A stretch of 64,000 nt of DNA. Source: Aureispira sp050633105 (lineage in GTDB: Bacteria > Bacteroidota > Bacteroidia > Chitinophagales > Saprospiraceae). Shown one piece after another: positions 19,046-26,976 of the stretch; position 1 is the stretch's first letter; the number at the start of each line of letters is the position of its first letter. The notes below the pieces were generated by a model that did no database searches, had not been told where the DNA came from, and saw only the letters and a list, made by a program, of their open reading frames with translations. A program made the translations under genes and the position numbers. Location of the stretch: NCBI GenBank assembly GCA_050633105.1, contig JBOEFW010000068.1, positions 1 through 64,000 of the forward strand, written 5' to 3'.

Positions 19046-20359
19046 ATGAAGAAATTTTTTTTAGGCTTTTTAGCTTTGGCTAGTGTAGCCACGATGCAGG
19101 CGCAGAATCAGAACCCCAAAACTGCGACAACGAATGCTTCTACGAGCTTGAGTCTCTATGATACCGATCCTACCAATTCAGCAGAGTTGGAAAAAGCTAG
19201 AAAAGACATTGATTATGCTGCAGGGCATGAAAAAACAATGACGGATCCTAGAGTTTGGCGCACCAGAGGTAAAATTTACAATCGTGTTGCCTTTAACAAT
19301 GAATTAAAAAGTAAAAACAAAGATGCAGGTGTTAAGGCCCTAGAGTCTTTTGATAAAGCTTGGGATTTGGAAGCTGCCAAATTAAAAGAAAAAGGAAAAG
19401 ACATTGGTAAGATTCCTGCTAAGCCAGAATTTCAAAGTGGTTATGAGGCAACAGCTCGCGCTTTGTATAATGGGGGAGCAGATGCTTACAATGCAGAAAA
19501 TTATGAATTGGCTTACCAATCTTTCATGGGCATCATGGGGATTACTCCTAGAGTCAAAGAAGGATTAGCCAAAAAGCCTGTCAAGTTAGTGACCATCACT
19601 AAAATTGACATGGTGCAAGAAGCAGCTCGTTTAGGTGGCATGGCTGCTATACAATTGGGCAAACCAGAGGAAGCAGAGCGTTTGTTACTGCCTTTATTGG
19701 ATGGAAAGAAAATTGATGAGCAATTTATTCCTACCACCTACAGCATGTTAGCTACTTCTTGGCAAAAAGCAGGGAATATGAACAAAGCCAAAGAAATTTT
19801 AGGCAAAGCACGTCAATTATACCCAGCGAACCAAAGTTTGTTAATTTCAGAGATCAACATCGCTTTGTCAGAAGGCAAATTAAAGGAATTAGAAGGTAAA
19901 TTGAAGCAAGCAGTAGAAGCAGATAAAGAAAACGTAGAATTACACTTTGTTTTGGGTAATGTTTATGATGGGATTTTTAGAGAAAAATTAGAAGCGGGCG
20001 AAAGCGAAGTTGCTAGTGATTTCTTTAAGAAAGCCGTAGATTGGTACTCTAAAGCCGCAGAAATTGACACCAAACACTTCAATTCTCTATATAGCTTAGG
20101 CGCTTTACATGTGAATTATTCCAACTCTTTTGCTAAGGACATGAATGAGATCACCAACATGAAAGACCCTAAGTATAAGGAATTAGAAAATGGATATAAC
20201 AACCTGTTAGACAAAGGATTAGTTCATTTATTGGCTGCTGAAAAAATCCAAGGAGATGATATTGGAGTAGCTATTGCGCTGAAGGAAGTGTACAGCCGTA
20301 AAAACGATGAGAATAACTACATGAAATACAAAGCTAAAGTAGAGCGTTTGCAGAAATAA
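19046..20359 (+). CDS. Exported TPR-repeat protein
   Basis: A 437-residue protein with a signal peptide (MKKFFLGFLALASVATMQAQ) followed by an all-helical body with at least five TPR-like hairpins (for example GGADAYNAENYELAYQSFMG, YSMLATSWQKAGNMNKAKEI, YSKAAEIDTKHFNSLYSLGALH). It probably acts as a periplasmic or outer-membrane scaffold; the partner is unknown. A very strong terminator closes the unit, the last chromosomal gene before the inserted element. Confidence 0.85.
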   Translation: MKKFFLGFLALASVATMQAQNQNPKTATTNASTSLSLYDTDPTNSAELEKARKDIDYAAGHEKTMTDPRVWRTRGKIYNRVAFNNELKSKNKDAGVKALESFDKAWDLEAAKLKEKGKDIGKIPAKPEFQSGYEATARALYNGGADAYNAENYELAYQSFMGIMGITPRVKEGLAKKPVKLVTITKIDMVQEAARLGGMAAIQLGKPEEAERLLLPLLDGKKIDEQFIPTTYSMLATSWQKAGNMNKAKEILGKARQLYPANQSLLISEINIALSEGKLKELEGKLKQAVEADKENVELHFVLGNVYDGIFREKLEAGESEVASDFFKKAVDWYSKAAEIDTKHFNSLYSLGALHVNYSNSFAKDMNEITNMKDPKYKELENGYNNLLDKGLVHLLAAEKIQGDDIGVAIALKEVYSRKNDENNYMKYKAKVERLQK

Positions 20360-20378
20360 ATAGTTGTGAAGCTTACCA

Positions 20379-20422
20379 ATAAAAAAGTGTCTTTTCCAGA
20401 AGGAAAAGACACTTTTTTATTA
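20379..20422 (+). terminator. Terminator after TPR gene
   Basis: Nearly perfect hairpin: AATAAAAAAGTGTCTTTTCC / GGAAAAGACACTTTTTTATT, 4-nt loop AGAA, symmetrical and U-rich on both sides. Confidence 0.9.
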
Positions 20423-20751
20423 ATTCAATGTTTATGCTTCAATAGAAGAAACGTAACAGGTATAGATGCTTTTATAAAAAAGTTCAAGAAGCAGATCGTT
20501 AGAAGCATACAAGGCGCTTGTGAATCGCATAGATTTTTCTTGGTAAACGCAGATCTATATTAAGTACTAGAAAATAGCTTGGGGGAGTTGTAATTTCAGA
20601 AGTGTATAGCTTCTAAGATTATTGTTAAAGCAGGTCGAGCTATGGAGAAGGGAAATGGAAGTAAGGTTTTTGCTAGGCTTCACCTGTTTGTTGTTGTATG
20701 GACTGTTAGGGGGGATGAAGTTTTTATTAGGCTTAGTTTTCGAAAAAAGTT
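20423..20751. other. Gene-free chromosomal edge
   Basis: About 330 bp between the terminator and the left attachment site. A short + reading frame overlaps the terminator but has no protein-like features. I see no gene here. Confidence 0.6.
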
Positions 20752-20779
20752 ATTTAACATAAGATAAGGTATATAAGGC
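20752..20779. other. Left dif-like attachment site (attL)
   Basis: On + it reads ATTTAACATAA / GATAAG / GTATATAAGGC. On the - strand the outer arm is TTATGTTAAAT, identical over 11 bases to the E. coli XerD arm of dif. The 6-nt spacer and the adjoining CATAA recur exactly at 39054-39064. The inner arm is divergent. Architecture is 11+6+11, as for Xer sites. I infer that the outer arm is host dif and the inner arm comes from the element. Confidence 0.75.
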
Positions 20780-20834
20780 TATATTTTTAGCTTGAATAGC
20801 AGGAGAGTAGAGATCTGCTATACTATATTTTTAG
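20779..20834. repeat. Paired 12-nt direct repeat at the left end
   Basis: CTATATTTTTAG occurs at 20779-20790 and 20823-20834, 44 bp apart (about four helical turns), just upstream of the first gene. It could be an operator pair. Confidence 0.6.
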
Positions 20835-20897
20835 AGGGTTTCAATCAAAAAATAGTATTTTTTGTTCTATTGATTTAGACAATAAAATATAGTGCTA

Positions 20898-21257
20898 ATG
20901 GTTAATGAAGATACTTTTTTTTATGATTTTATTATAGGAGTGGATCAAGATAAAAAGCAATGGAAGGAGCGCAACATAAAGATGCCAGCATCTAACCCTT
21001 TACATGCTTTACAGCTTTATAGATTGTTTACTCTTGGGAGAAATAATATAGATAATTACTACTTTAAGAATTTAGATTTTGCTATAAAGCCGTTAAAAGT
21101 TAAAGAGGCAGACCCCATCTTGTATTTTTTAAAATATTCGGTTCGCAGGATCATTGAGTACAAGAAGACATCAACAAACGGACGCACACAGCCAAGATTT
21201 AAACGTTCAAGAGTGTTTTTTATATCAGATGGGCTAAAACTTAAAGAGGTCAAATAA
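20898..21257 (+). CDS. Unknown protein, first gene of the element
   Basis: A 119-residue basic protein (many Lys/Arg, for example YSVRRIIEYKKTSTNGRTQ, RFKRSRVFF) with no membrane segment. The ATG at 20898 is chosen; an in-frame GTG lies six bases upstream. I recognise no domain. Position next to the left attachment site and positive charge would suit a DNA-binding or regulatory role, but that is only a guess. It ends 12 bases before the amidase gene and is probably in the same operon. Confidence 0.65.
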   Translation: MVNEDTFFYDFIIGVDQDKKQWKERNIKMPASNPLHALQLYRLFTLGRNNIDNYYFKNLDFAIKPLKVKEADPILYFLKYSVRRIIEYKKTSTNGRTQPRFKRSRVFFISDGLKLKEVK

Positions 21258-21269
21258 TAAGCACAAAAA

Positions 21270-21896
21270 ATGAAGAATAGCCACAAAATAGGAATGTTAA
21301 TAGTTGGAATTTTCCTTTGGAATTCTGTATCGAGCAGCGCGGGAGCTGGTCTTGATATGTCTGATTATACGCCTAATATTATCAATGGATACAATACAGG
21401 CTATTTAACACAACATCCAACTTTAAGATACAATAATAGGAGTCTTGGGCAGATTGAGCAAGTTGTAATACATCATTTTGCTCAAGCTGGACAAGATGCA
21501 AAGATTGTTGCTAGTTATCACACTTGGCATAAGGATGCAAATAAGAATGAATGGCCTGGTGCGGGATATAGTTTTATAATAAATGAGGATGGAACAATAG
21601 TTATTTGTTTTCCCTTGGGTAAAATTACATACGGGATCAAGAACGAGAATACTAAAAGTATTAACGTTGCTCTGGCTGGTGACTTTGACAACGAACAAGT
21701 GAGAGAGGTACAAATAAAGGCACTTTATTACATCTTATTGATGATTAAACAAGAGGTACCACAGGAGTTAAAATTGATCGGCCACAGGGACGGAAAATAT
21801 ACCTCTAAAAGTTGTCCAGGAGAGAACATGTACAACTATTTAAAAACAATGCCTATTCCACCAGGATATTATAAAGGCGGTAAACTAGTTGCTTAA
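21270..21896 (+). CDS. N-acetylmuramoyl-L-alanine amidase (Amidase_2)
   Basis: A 208-residue peptidoglycan amidase of the T7-lysozyme/PGRP type that cleaves the bond between muramic acid and the stem peptide. An N-terminal hydrophobic segment (7-27) exports or anchors it. The fold begins at VVIHHFAQAG; zinc ligands are probably H68, H172 (GHRD) and C182 (SCPG). GAGYSF (97-102) and NVALAGDF (132-139) are conserved strands. In a virus this would serve cell entry or lysis; the anchor favours a virion membrane or periplasmic place. A degenerate copy lies 3 bases downstream. Confidence 0.92.
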   Translation: MKNSHKIGMLIVGIFLWNSVSSSAGAGLDMSDYTPNIINGYNTGYLTQHPTLRYNNRSLGQIEQVVIHHFAQAGQDAKIVASYHTWHKDANKNEWPGAGYSFIINEDGTIVICFPLGKITYGIKNENTKSINVALAGDFDNEQVREVQIKALYYILLMIKQEVPQELKLIGHRDGKYTSKSCPGENMYNYLKTMPIPPGYYKGGKLVA

Positions 21897-21899
21897 TTT

Positions 21900-22547
21900 A
21901 TGAAGAACCAGGATCACGGTATGAAAAAAACTTGGGGGGCTGTAGCGCTTTTTTTGGGAGCATATCTAGTAGTTAATAAAATAGCTAATAAGGATAAGAT
22001 ACCAGCTATTGATTATCTAATAGCACCAGTAAGCGCGGCCAATGGACAAACGCCAACAGGGCAAGGAAGCAATAGTATTGCTTTGCCGCAACACCCTACA
22101 AAGAAATTTAACCAAGGGACTTTGTCCAGACTTACGCAGGTAGTGATATATCAATCAGGAAGCGAAACGGAGACAGTTCAAGAGATTGCGCAAGATCATA
22201 TCATTTTTGGAAGTTCTCCAACAATCAGGTTTCATGAGTATATAGAACGAAACGGGGATTTAGTTCATTGTAACCCTTATACCTCTATTATTCCTGATTT
22301 TAAGGACTCTAACAGTTATAGCCTTAATGTTGCCTTAGCTGGTGACTTTGACAAGCAAGCACCAACAGCCGCGCAATTGCAGACGCTCAATAAGTTACTA
22401 GCAGTAGAGATCAGGAAAGAAGTTGTACAGAATTTAACGGTAATAGGTTACCAAGGAAGTACAAGAGAGTATCTAGGAGCGACTTTATACAATGCTATTG
22501 CCGCAATACAATTGCCTAAAGATTATTCATTAAGTGTACTATATTAA
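21900..22547 (+). CDS. Amidase-fold paralogue without zinc ligands
   Basis: A 215-residue copy of the preceding amidase, recognisable by LPQHPTKKFNQGTLSRLTQ and SLNVALAGDFD, and also carrying an N-terminal membrane segment (12-27). All three zinc ligands are lost: VVIYQ replaces VVIHH, VIGYQ replaces VIGHR, and YLGA replaces SCPG. It is a full-length intact frame, so it is likely a non-catalytic peptidoglycan-binding or regulatory partner rather than a decayed gene. Whether it binds the active enzyme or the cell wall cannot be seen. Start at 21900; an alternative ATG is 7 codons in. Confidence 0.85.
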   Translation: MKNQDHGMKKTWGAVALFLGAYLVVNKIANKDKIPAIDYLIAPVSAANGQTPTGQGSNSIALPQHPTKKFNQGTLSRLTQVVIYQSGSETETVQEIAQDHIIFGSSPTIRFHEYIERNGDLVHCNPYTSIIPDFKDSNSYSLNVALAGDFDKQAPTAAQLQTLNKLLAVEIRKEVVQNLTVIGYQGSTREYLGATLYNAIAAIQLPKDYSLSVLY

Positions 22548-22557
22548 AATAGAAATA

Positions 22558-22746
22558 ATGTTATATCAAGACGGAGATAAATTGTACTTAACTCAAGAAG
22601 AAGTAAACGACTTAGTAACCCAACTACAAAATAGTTACGCAGGGCACGACGGCACAGCAGTACTAGTAATAAAAAGAACTATGTTTAAAGAAGAAGAAGG
22701 CGGCGTTTGTAATTGTTGCAAGCAAAAGAAGGAACAAAATAACTGA
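22558..22746 (+). CDS. Small protein with C-terminal CNCC cluster
   Basis: A 62-residue protein (MLYQDGDKLYLTQEEVNDL...) with a charged helical body and a C-terminal GGVCNCCKQKKEQNN. The three cysteines could bind metal only as an oligomer. I do not recognise it. The start 10 bases after the pseudo-amidase stop indicates the same operon. Its last bases overlap a tRNA-like sequence. Confidence 0.6.
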   Translation: MLYQDGDKLYLTQEEVNDLVTQLQNSYAGHDGTAVLVIKRTMFKEEEGGVCNCCKQKKEQNN

Positions 22747-22781
22747 ACGGTTGCAAACATGGGTTCGATTCCCTCCAGTTA
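22741..22781 (+). other. tRNA 3'-half-like sequence
   Basis: AACTGAA (22741-22747) can pair with TCCAGTT (22774-22780), and between them lies GGGTTCGATTCCC, a near-consensus T-arm with loop TTCGATT. D-arm and a proper anticodon arm are missing. At 41 nt it is too short for a normal tRNA. It may be a tRNA relic, a tRNA-like structure or an old attachment fragment. Confidence 0.45.
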
Positions 22782-22782
22782 A

Positions 22783-22953
22783 CAGGTAAGGCCATTTGGC
22801 TAATTATATTAGGCTTGCAAAGCCTTTAGAATATGCAAAACGTTACTACACCAAAGCAACTAGAGCAAATGCCACTAAGGCAGATTAAAACCGCTCTAGT
22901 TGTGTTTTAAATCAAAGTTCCTGCTCTCCACTACCAATAGTAAGCAAGAACTA
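22783..22953 (+). other. Structured non-coding leader of the winged-helix gene
   Basis: This gap holds several hairpins: GCC/GGC (22791-22800); AGGC-TTGCAAA-GCCT (22811-22825), shaped like an anticodon arm; a perfect 10-bp stem CAACTAGAGC / GCTCTAGTTG (22857-22866, 22893-22902) enclosing TGCC/GGCA; and AGTTCCTGCT / AGCAAGAACT (22916-22925, 22943-22952). No gene is present. It may be a regulatory RNA or part of an origin or packaging signal. Confidence 0.5.
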
Positions 22954-22972
22954 ATCAAAAAATACTGTTAAA

Positions 22973-24520
22973 ATGAAAGATCATTTTAAAGAAGGGCTTT
23001 CCCTTGCTCCAAAGATACGTTTTTTTGAGCTGTTTAACAAGAAAGCTGCTGCAAATTTTGGTCAAATGCTGTGTGATGATTTTCAAGCATGGTGGCAGAC
23101 GATAAAAGGCCATAACAGGGGCGGCGTAGTTGCTAGCACAATAGATACCATGCACGCTATTTTAGGTTGCCTGGCTGCAACGATGGAAGACCTACGCGAG
23201 AATCAACCAGAATTATACATCAAGACGATTTTAACTGGTGAGTACTTTGTATTTGTCAATAGAGGCACCATAAGCTCCAAGATTAACCAGGGCGGAACCT
23301 ACAAGAACACAAGGACAGGAAATAGGACGGCATATAATCAAATTAACCGCCTGTTAGAGGTAGGTTTTTTGGTAAAGAAGCTTAATTACTCTACTAAAGT
23401 AGATAAGAAGACAGGCGAGCTTTTAAACCCCTATCCAGAAGATTTAAACCCCAACGGAAACGGTCGAATTCAGCTTTTTTTAAACCCTGATGTATTCCAA
23501 GTGAATAAGAAATTTGCTCGAAAATTTGAAGAGCTAAAAGAGTATTTAATGAATACTTTTCCTATAGAAGTACCTTTTACTAAGAAGAAGAATAATAAAG
23601 TTAAAATAGATAGTACGGTAGATTGTGGACAAAGTGACTTAGACAACTTTAAGGCGGTGTTGGCTACCGCCAACGGTAACAATTTACAAAAAAGGCATGA
23701 ACAGGCAGGCCAATTGATGGACAAAAGCAAATTTTCGCGCGGGAAAAAAAGAGATTTCCGCCGCAAAAAATACGAATCGGTGGAGGATGTACAGCAAAAA
23801 GAACTCCTGGGCCTTTGCAATCACTTGTTTTTCCCTCAGCGCCAATTTACCGAAACAATTACCAGCGATGCTCATACCGCTATAGCTCTACAATTGAACA
23901 GTATTGAAAAGTATGTTCATGAGTACAGAGCAGATAAAGTAAAATCCTACACCGCCCGCGATAAATACCAAAATGCTAAGCCAAAAACAAAAAATTGGAT
24001 GCTGAAACGCTACTACAAGCGCCTACCCTCTTTGCGAAAAGCTGCACTGGAGATCCTAGCCGTTGCGCTAGGTATACAACGCAACCATGCCCAAAAGAAA
24101 GGTTATCTCCATAAGATACAACACTCATCTAATGATCCTGTTAGACTTTTTACATCTAGTAATCTAGAACATGCTATTGGCTATGCTTTGCGCGATTGGC
24201 GCAAACAAACAGACAATTATTTTGCAAATAATGATGATTTAGAAATCTATCATAATGCGGCAAAATTGAGTATAAAAGCCTACAGCGAAATTATAAAGAA
24301 AAATGTAGAAAAAGGCTTGTATCAAGGCTTTGTATACGCCGTGCAGCAGTTTAAAAGGTTTAAAGAGATCTTATCTAAAGCCGCACTTTCAGAGAGTAGC
24401 AAAAAATCTTTAGTTCTGGCATTTACTAACAGACTAACTCCCCTATACAAATTACTCCAGCCGAAAGAAAAAAGCCACTTGTACAGTTGCGCTATTACTA
24501 ACTATCAATCAATTCTTTAA
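22973..24520 (+). CDS. Winged-helix protein, candidate replication initiator
   Basis: The largest early protein of the element (515 residues) and strongly basic. Residues 115-172 look like a winged helix (TGNRTAYNQINRLLEVGFLV, then a beta-wing ending GRIQLFLNP). A Lys/Arg block follows (KFSRGKKRDFRRKKYE, about 250-267), and the C-terminal 180 residues are all helical. No polymerase, HUH or helicase motif is visible. Its size, the basic composition and the iteron-like repeats downstream make a replication initiator the best guess. A transcription regulator is possible. The next gene's ATG directly follows its stop codon. Confidence 0.6.
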   Translation: MKDHFKEGLSLAPKIRFFELFNKKAAANFGQMLCDDFQAWWQTIKGHNRGGVVASTIDTMHAILGCLAATMEDLRENQPELYIKTILTGEYFVFVNRGTISSKINQGGTYKNTRTGNRTAYNQINRLLEVGFLVKKLNYSTKVDKKTGELLNPYPEDLNPNGNGRIQLFLNPDVFQVNKKFARKFEELKEYLMNTFPIEVPFTKKKNNKVKIDSTVDCGQSDLDNFKAVLATANGNNLQKRHEQAGQLMDKSKFSRGKKRDFRRKKYESVEDVQQKELLGLCNHLFFPQRQFTETITSDAHTAIALQLNSIEKYVHEYRADKVKSYTARDKYQNAKPKTKNWMLKRYYKRLPSLRKAALEILAVALGIQRNHAQKKGYLHKIQHSSNDPVRLFTSSNLEHAIGYALRDWRKQTDNYFANNDDLEIYHNAAKLSIKAYSEIIKKNVEKGLYQGFVYAVQQFKRFKEILSKAALSESSKKSLVLAFTNRLTPLYKLLQPKEKSHLYSCAITNYQSIL

Positions 24521-24931
24521 ATGGCACGCATCAAATTAGAAGTTAAATATTTTGACAAGGATCATACTATTTCGCGAAAGAATGTAGGCCAAGAAGAACC
24601 AAATTTTAAGAGGTTAGAATCTAATATTTTAGGTGGGCACGCTGGTTGTTGGGATTGGGCAATAATGTACGTTAACGATGAATTAAGCCACTATTACCAC
24701 CACAGTACAGGAGCCGACCGATTGAATAAGGTTGATTATTTCGAGGCAAAAAATAGGGATAAGGTGAATATTTACATAGTGTTCAAAAATGGCACTACTC
24801 GAACGATTACAGACAAGAGCACAGCAGATCTTCTCAACTATTTTAATGTATCAGTTGGATCCGTTCAGGCTTGGAAGAATAATAAGATCATAGCCGAGTA
24901 CAAAGGCACAAGAATATTTTATAAAAGTTAA
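24521..24931 (+). CDS. Unknown protein, coupled to the winged-helix gene
   Basis: A 136-residue alpha/beta protein starting immediately after the upstream stop (TAAATG), so translation is probably coupled. It has a Trp/His-rich middle (GHAGCWDWAIMYVNDELSHY) and a C-terminal section TRTITDKSTADLLNYFNVSVGSVQAWKNN that resembles a short helix-turn-helix. I cannot name a family. A replication or regulation accessory role is suggested only by the coupling. Confidence 0.65.
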   Translation: MARIKLEVKYFDKDHTISRKNVGQEEPNFKRLESNILGGHAGCWDWAIMYVNDELSHYYHHSTGADRLNKVDYFEAKNRDKVNIYIVFKNGTTRTITDKSTADLLNYFNVSVGSVQAWKNNKIIAEYKGTRIFYKS

Positions 24932-24947
24932 CAAATACTTACCCGAA

Positions 24948-25133
24948 ATGGCAAAGCAAGTTCCTATACAAATAACCTATAAACCTACTTGCCCTTATTG
25001 TGGCTGTGAAGACACTAATAATTTGATTAACAGTGGTAAAGAAGTCCTAAACGTATGCCAAAAATGTAAAAGGTACTATAAATATTGTTCTCTGCAAGTT
25101 AGAATGTATACCTCTAAGAAAATAGGAGAATAG
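24948..25133 (+). CDS. Zinc-ribbon mini-protein A
   Basis: A 61-residue protein with two CxxC knuckles: PTCPYCGCED (13-22) and NVCQKCKRYY, spaced as in a zinc ribbon. It is closely similar in layout to the protein encoded at 26401-26598 (CPYCGFED ... KCTECAKIY). Such single ribbons bind DNA, RNA or protein. Its stop codon lies at the start of a leader sequence that recurs before the 25749 gene. Confidence 0.75.
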   Translation: MAKQVPIQITYKPTCPYCGCEDTNNLINSGKEVLNVCQKCKRYYKYCSLQVRMYTSKKIGE

Positions 25134-25190
25134 CTAAGAGCATAACGAATTGATATAACACCATTTATTTAAACAACAAAAAAATACCAC
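25134..25190 (+). promoter_or_regulatory. Leader repeat, copy 1
   Basis: CTAAGAGCATAAC (25134-25146) and ATTTATTTAAACAAC (25163-25177) just before the ATG at 25192. Both blocks return at 25710-25740, before the next gene. A shared regulatory or translation leader is likely. Confidence 0.55.
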
Positions 25191-25191
25191 A

Positions 25192-25713
25192 ATGAGCAAG
25201 AAAGGCAAAGTATCTGGAGTAATTCCAAAAAACGGAAATCCACAAGAGCACCCAAATTCAGAAGCACAAAAAATGCGCAAACAATATTTGGAAAGTGTAG
25301 AATTTTTCCCACAAAAACAAGATGCCCGAATCAATAAGATACAGGGGTTAATACAAGCTGAATTTGAAGATACAGAAACGAGCCAAGAAACGAAGCTCAG
25401 AAATAGCAAACTTGTATTAGAAGAAATAGCCAATTTGTTAGCAGAGACAGTACTATCAGGAATTTTATCAAGGGAAAATCTGATTGAATCCGTTTTTCAT
25501 AAAATTCAGCAGATCGTAAACGAGTTGCAAGCACCCAGTAAGGAAGAGCAAGAATTAAAGAACTATATACAATTGGTTGCAGAGGAAAAATTTAAAGAGC
25601 ATGAACTTTACTTTTTAGGCAATGAAGGTAAGATATTAGAACACATGCTGAAAGTATTTTTCTTGCTAAGTGATCGAATAATTAACTACACTCCTGAGGA
25701 GCCGACCAACTAA
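25192..25713 (+). CDS. Helical protein, unknown
   Basis: A 173-residue, almost wholly helical and charged protein (coiled-coil-like stretches such as ESVFHKIQQIVNELQAPSKE and LVAEEKFKEHELYFL). There is no membrane segment and no known motif. It is preceded by the first copy of the leader repeat, and its stop codon overlaps the second. Probably a cytoplasmic early protein; the function is unknown. Confidence 0.65.
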   Translation: MSKKGKVSGVIPKNGNPQEHPNSEAQKMRKQYLESVEFFPQKQDARINKIQGLIQAEFEDTETSQETKLRNSKLVLEEIANLLAETVLSGILSRENLIESVFHKIQQIVNELQAPSKEEQELKNYIQLVAEEKFKEHELYFLGNEGKILEHMLKVFFLLSDRIINYTPEEPTN

Positions 25714-25748
25714 GAGCATAACAATATTTATTCAAACAACTAAAAAAA
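25710..25748 (+). promoter_or_regulatory. Leader repeat, copy 2
   Basis: CTAAGAGCATAAC (25710-25722, overlapping the upstream stop) and ATTTATTCAAACAAC (25726-25740) precede the ATG at 25749. The second block is also related to the TTATTCAAACAA found before 26672 and 27045. Confidence 0.55.
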
Positions 25749-26399
25749 ATGATCATGGATCAAGGAAAGGAAAAAGGAATAGAAGCATTTTTAGAAATGT
25801 TTAAAAGTGCTGTAGAGGAGCACAAAACACCAGTAGAAGCTTTTAGAGTATTTATAAGAGACCTACTAGCAAAAAACCAAGATGCGCAAATAGATGCGAT
25901 AACAGAGTCATTCAACCAAAGACTAGCTATCTATAAAAATGACTATTGCGAAGCTTTTAAAGATTTAGCAAAAGACATGTTAAAAGTTAACGAGGAGATT
26001 TTAATTCCTGACGAAGTCCAGAAGCTACAAGAAGCAAACCTTTTCCCCAATCACCCTACTGTAGTCAATAGCTTTGCTCTTCATAATGAGTACAGAGTTA
26101 TAGAAGTAGAATTCAAAGAGGATGATCATAAATTGACACAAATGTTTTGTAATAGCATACATAATGCTACTTATGAGCATGGAGCACTATACTTGAATAT
26201 TTCTGAAGAAACAGCCCGTTACAAAGAATATTTAGGCTTGTATGATTTAGCCAAAGCTGGCGATTTATCAGGCAGAGAAGTAAATATAAAATTACGTGCT
26301 ATTGCTATGAATTTAGAAATACACCAGCAAATAGAGCTAGAGAATAATTTTCCTGTGATCGCTCCTAGAAAATTTCCTTCTCCAATTTTACCAAGATAA
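25749..26399 (+). CDS. Helical protein, unknown
   Basis: A 216-residue acidic, helical protein. It shows no known motif; the middle (YRVIEVEFKEDDHKLTQMFCNS) may be a small beta-section. A second ATG lies two codons in (MDQGKEK). The gene ends one base before the ATG of the second zinc-ribbon gene, so the two are translationally linked. Function unknown. Confidence 0.65.
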   Translation: MIMDQGKEKGIEAFLEMFKSAVEEHKTPVEAFRVFIRDLLAKNQDAQIDAITESFNQRLAIYKNDYCEAFKDLAKDMLKVNEEILIPDEVQKLQEANLFPNHPTVVNSFALHNEYRVIEVEFKEDDHKLTQMFCNSIHNATYEHGALYLNISEETARYKEYLGLYDLAKAGDLSGREVNIKLRAIAMNLEIHQQIELENNFPVIAPRKFPSPILPR

Positions 26400-26400
26400 A

Positions 26401-26598
26401 ATGAATCAACAGCCGCCAAATAATATCAAAACAGAACAAACCGACTGGCCAACGTGTCCTTATTGCGGCTTTGAAGACCCAGAAAAGGCAGACGAAAGCG
26501 GCGATTATATAGATAAAAAATGCACAGAATGTGCAAAAATTTATTCAGTTGTCGGAATTAGAACATTAATGACGTTCTTTTTCTCTGAAAAGAAATAA
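26401..26598 (+). CDS. Zinc-ribbon mini-protein B
   Basis: A 65-residue zinc ribbon with PTCPYCGFED and KKCTECAKIY. It is a paralogue in layout of the 24948 protein (PTCPYCGCED ... CQKCKRYY). Two small ribbons in one operon suggest paired adaptor or transcription roles. A covarying hairpin leader follows. Confidence 0.72.
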   Translation: MNQQPPNNIKTEQTDWPTCPYCGFEDPEKADESGDYIDKKCTECAKIYSVVGIRTLMTFFFSEKK

Positions 26599-26605
26599 TT
26601 ATTAA

Positions 26606-26668
26606 AAACGGGAAGAGTGCACCCACAAAGATACAGCTCTTCCCTATTCACTTATTCAAACAAACAAG
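26606..26668 (+). promoter_or_regulatory. Hairpin leader, copy 1
   Basis: GGGAAGAG (26610-26617) pairs with CTCTTCCC (26637-26644) around a 19-nt loop, then TATTCACTTATTCAAACAAACAAG leads to the ATG at 26672 (given here as TTATTCAAACAA box). Nearly the same 63 nt recur at 26977-27041, with the stem pair A26616-T26638 changed to G-C. That compensatory change supports a real RNA hairpin. Confidence 0.75.
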
Positions 26669-26671
26669 ACT

Positions 26672-26950
26672 ATGAACAAGAAATTGAAAATATTAATACG
26701 CCAGCTGGCCGCACTTGTATCAATATGCGCTATAAGCTATACCCTTATAGATTTGTTCCCGTTAGAACACGCGGTTAGTATTACAAAATTAGAAAAGGAC
26801 GCAAATGATGCCATGCAGCACTTATCTATTCTGGCTTTAGTAACCTTGGTTTACCTCACGTGCGCTAATCCAATAGTAATAATTAAACACACATTCAAGG
26901 ACAAAAACGGGCATGATGCCCGCAGAAGAAAACCAACTACCAGACCATAG
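26672..26950 (+). CDS. Small membrane protein, two helices
   Basis: A 92-residue protein with two membrane segments (about residues 9-30 and 50-70) and a basic C-terminus (KDKNGHDARRRKPTTRP). Size and topology would fit a holin or a small virion membrane protein, but neither can be shown. It lies between the two copies of the hairpin leader, which suggests that it and the next gene are controlled alike. Confidence 0.7.
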   Translation: MNKKLKILIRQLAALVSICAISYTLIDLFPLEHAVSITKLEKDANDAMQHLSILALVTLVYLTCANPIVIIKHTFKDKNGHDARRRKPTTRP

Positions 26951-26976
26951 AATAACAACCGAAAACTAACCCTATA

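Noticed and set aside
22741..22830. Circularly permuted tRNA gene (3' half before 5' half)
   Set aside because: The anticodon-like arm is convincing, but the candidate 5' acceptor matches the 3' arm at only five of seven places and the D-arm cannot be folded at normal spacing.
22973..24520. Packaging ATPase or integrase
   Set aside because: No Walker A/B, no tyrosine- or serine-recombinase residues; only a winged-helix section is visible.
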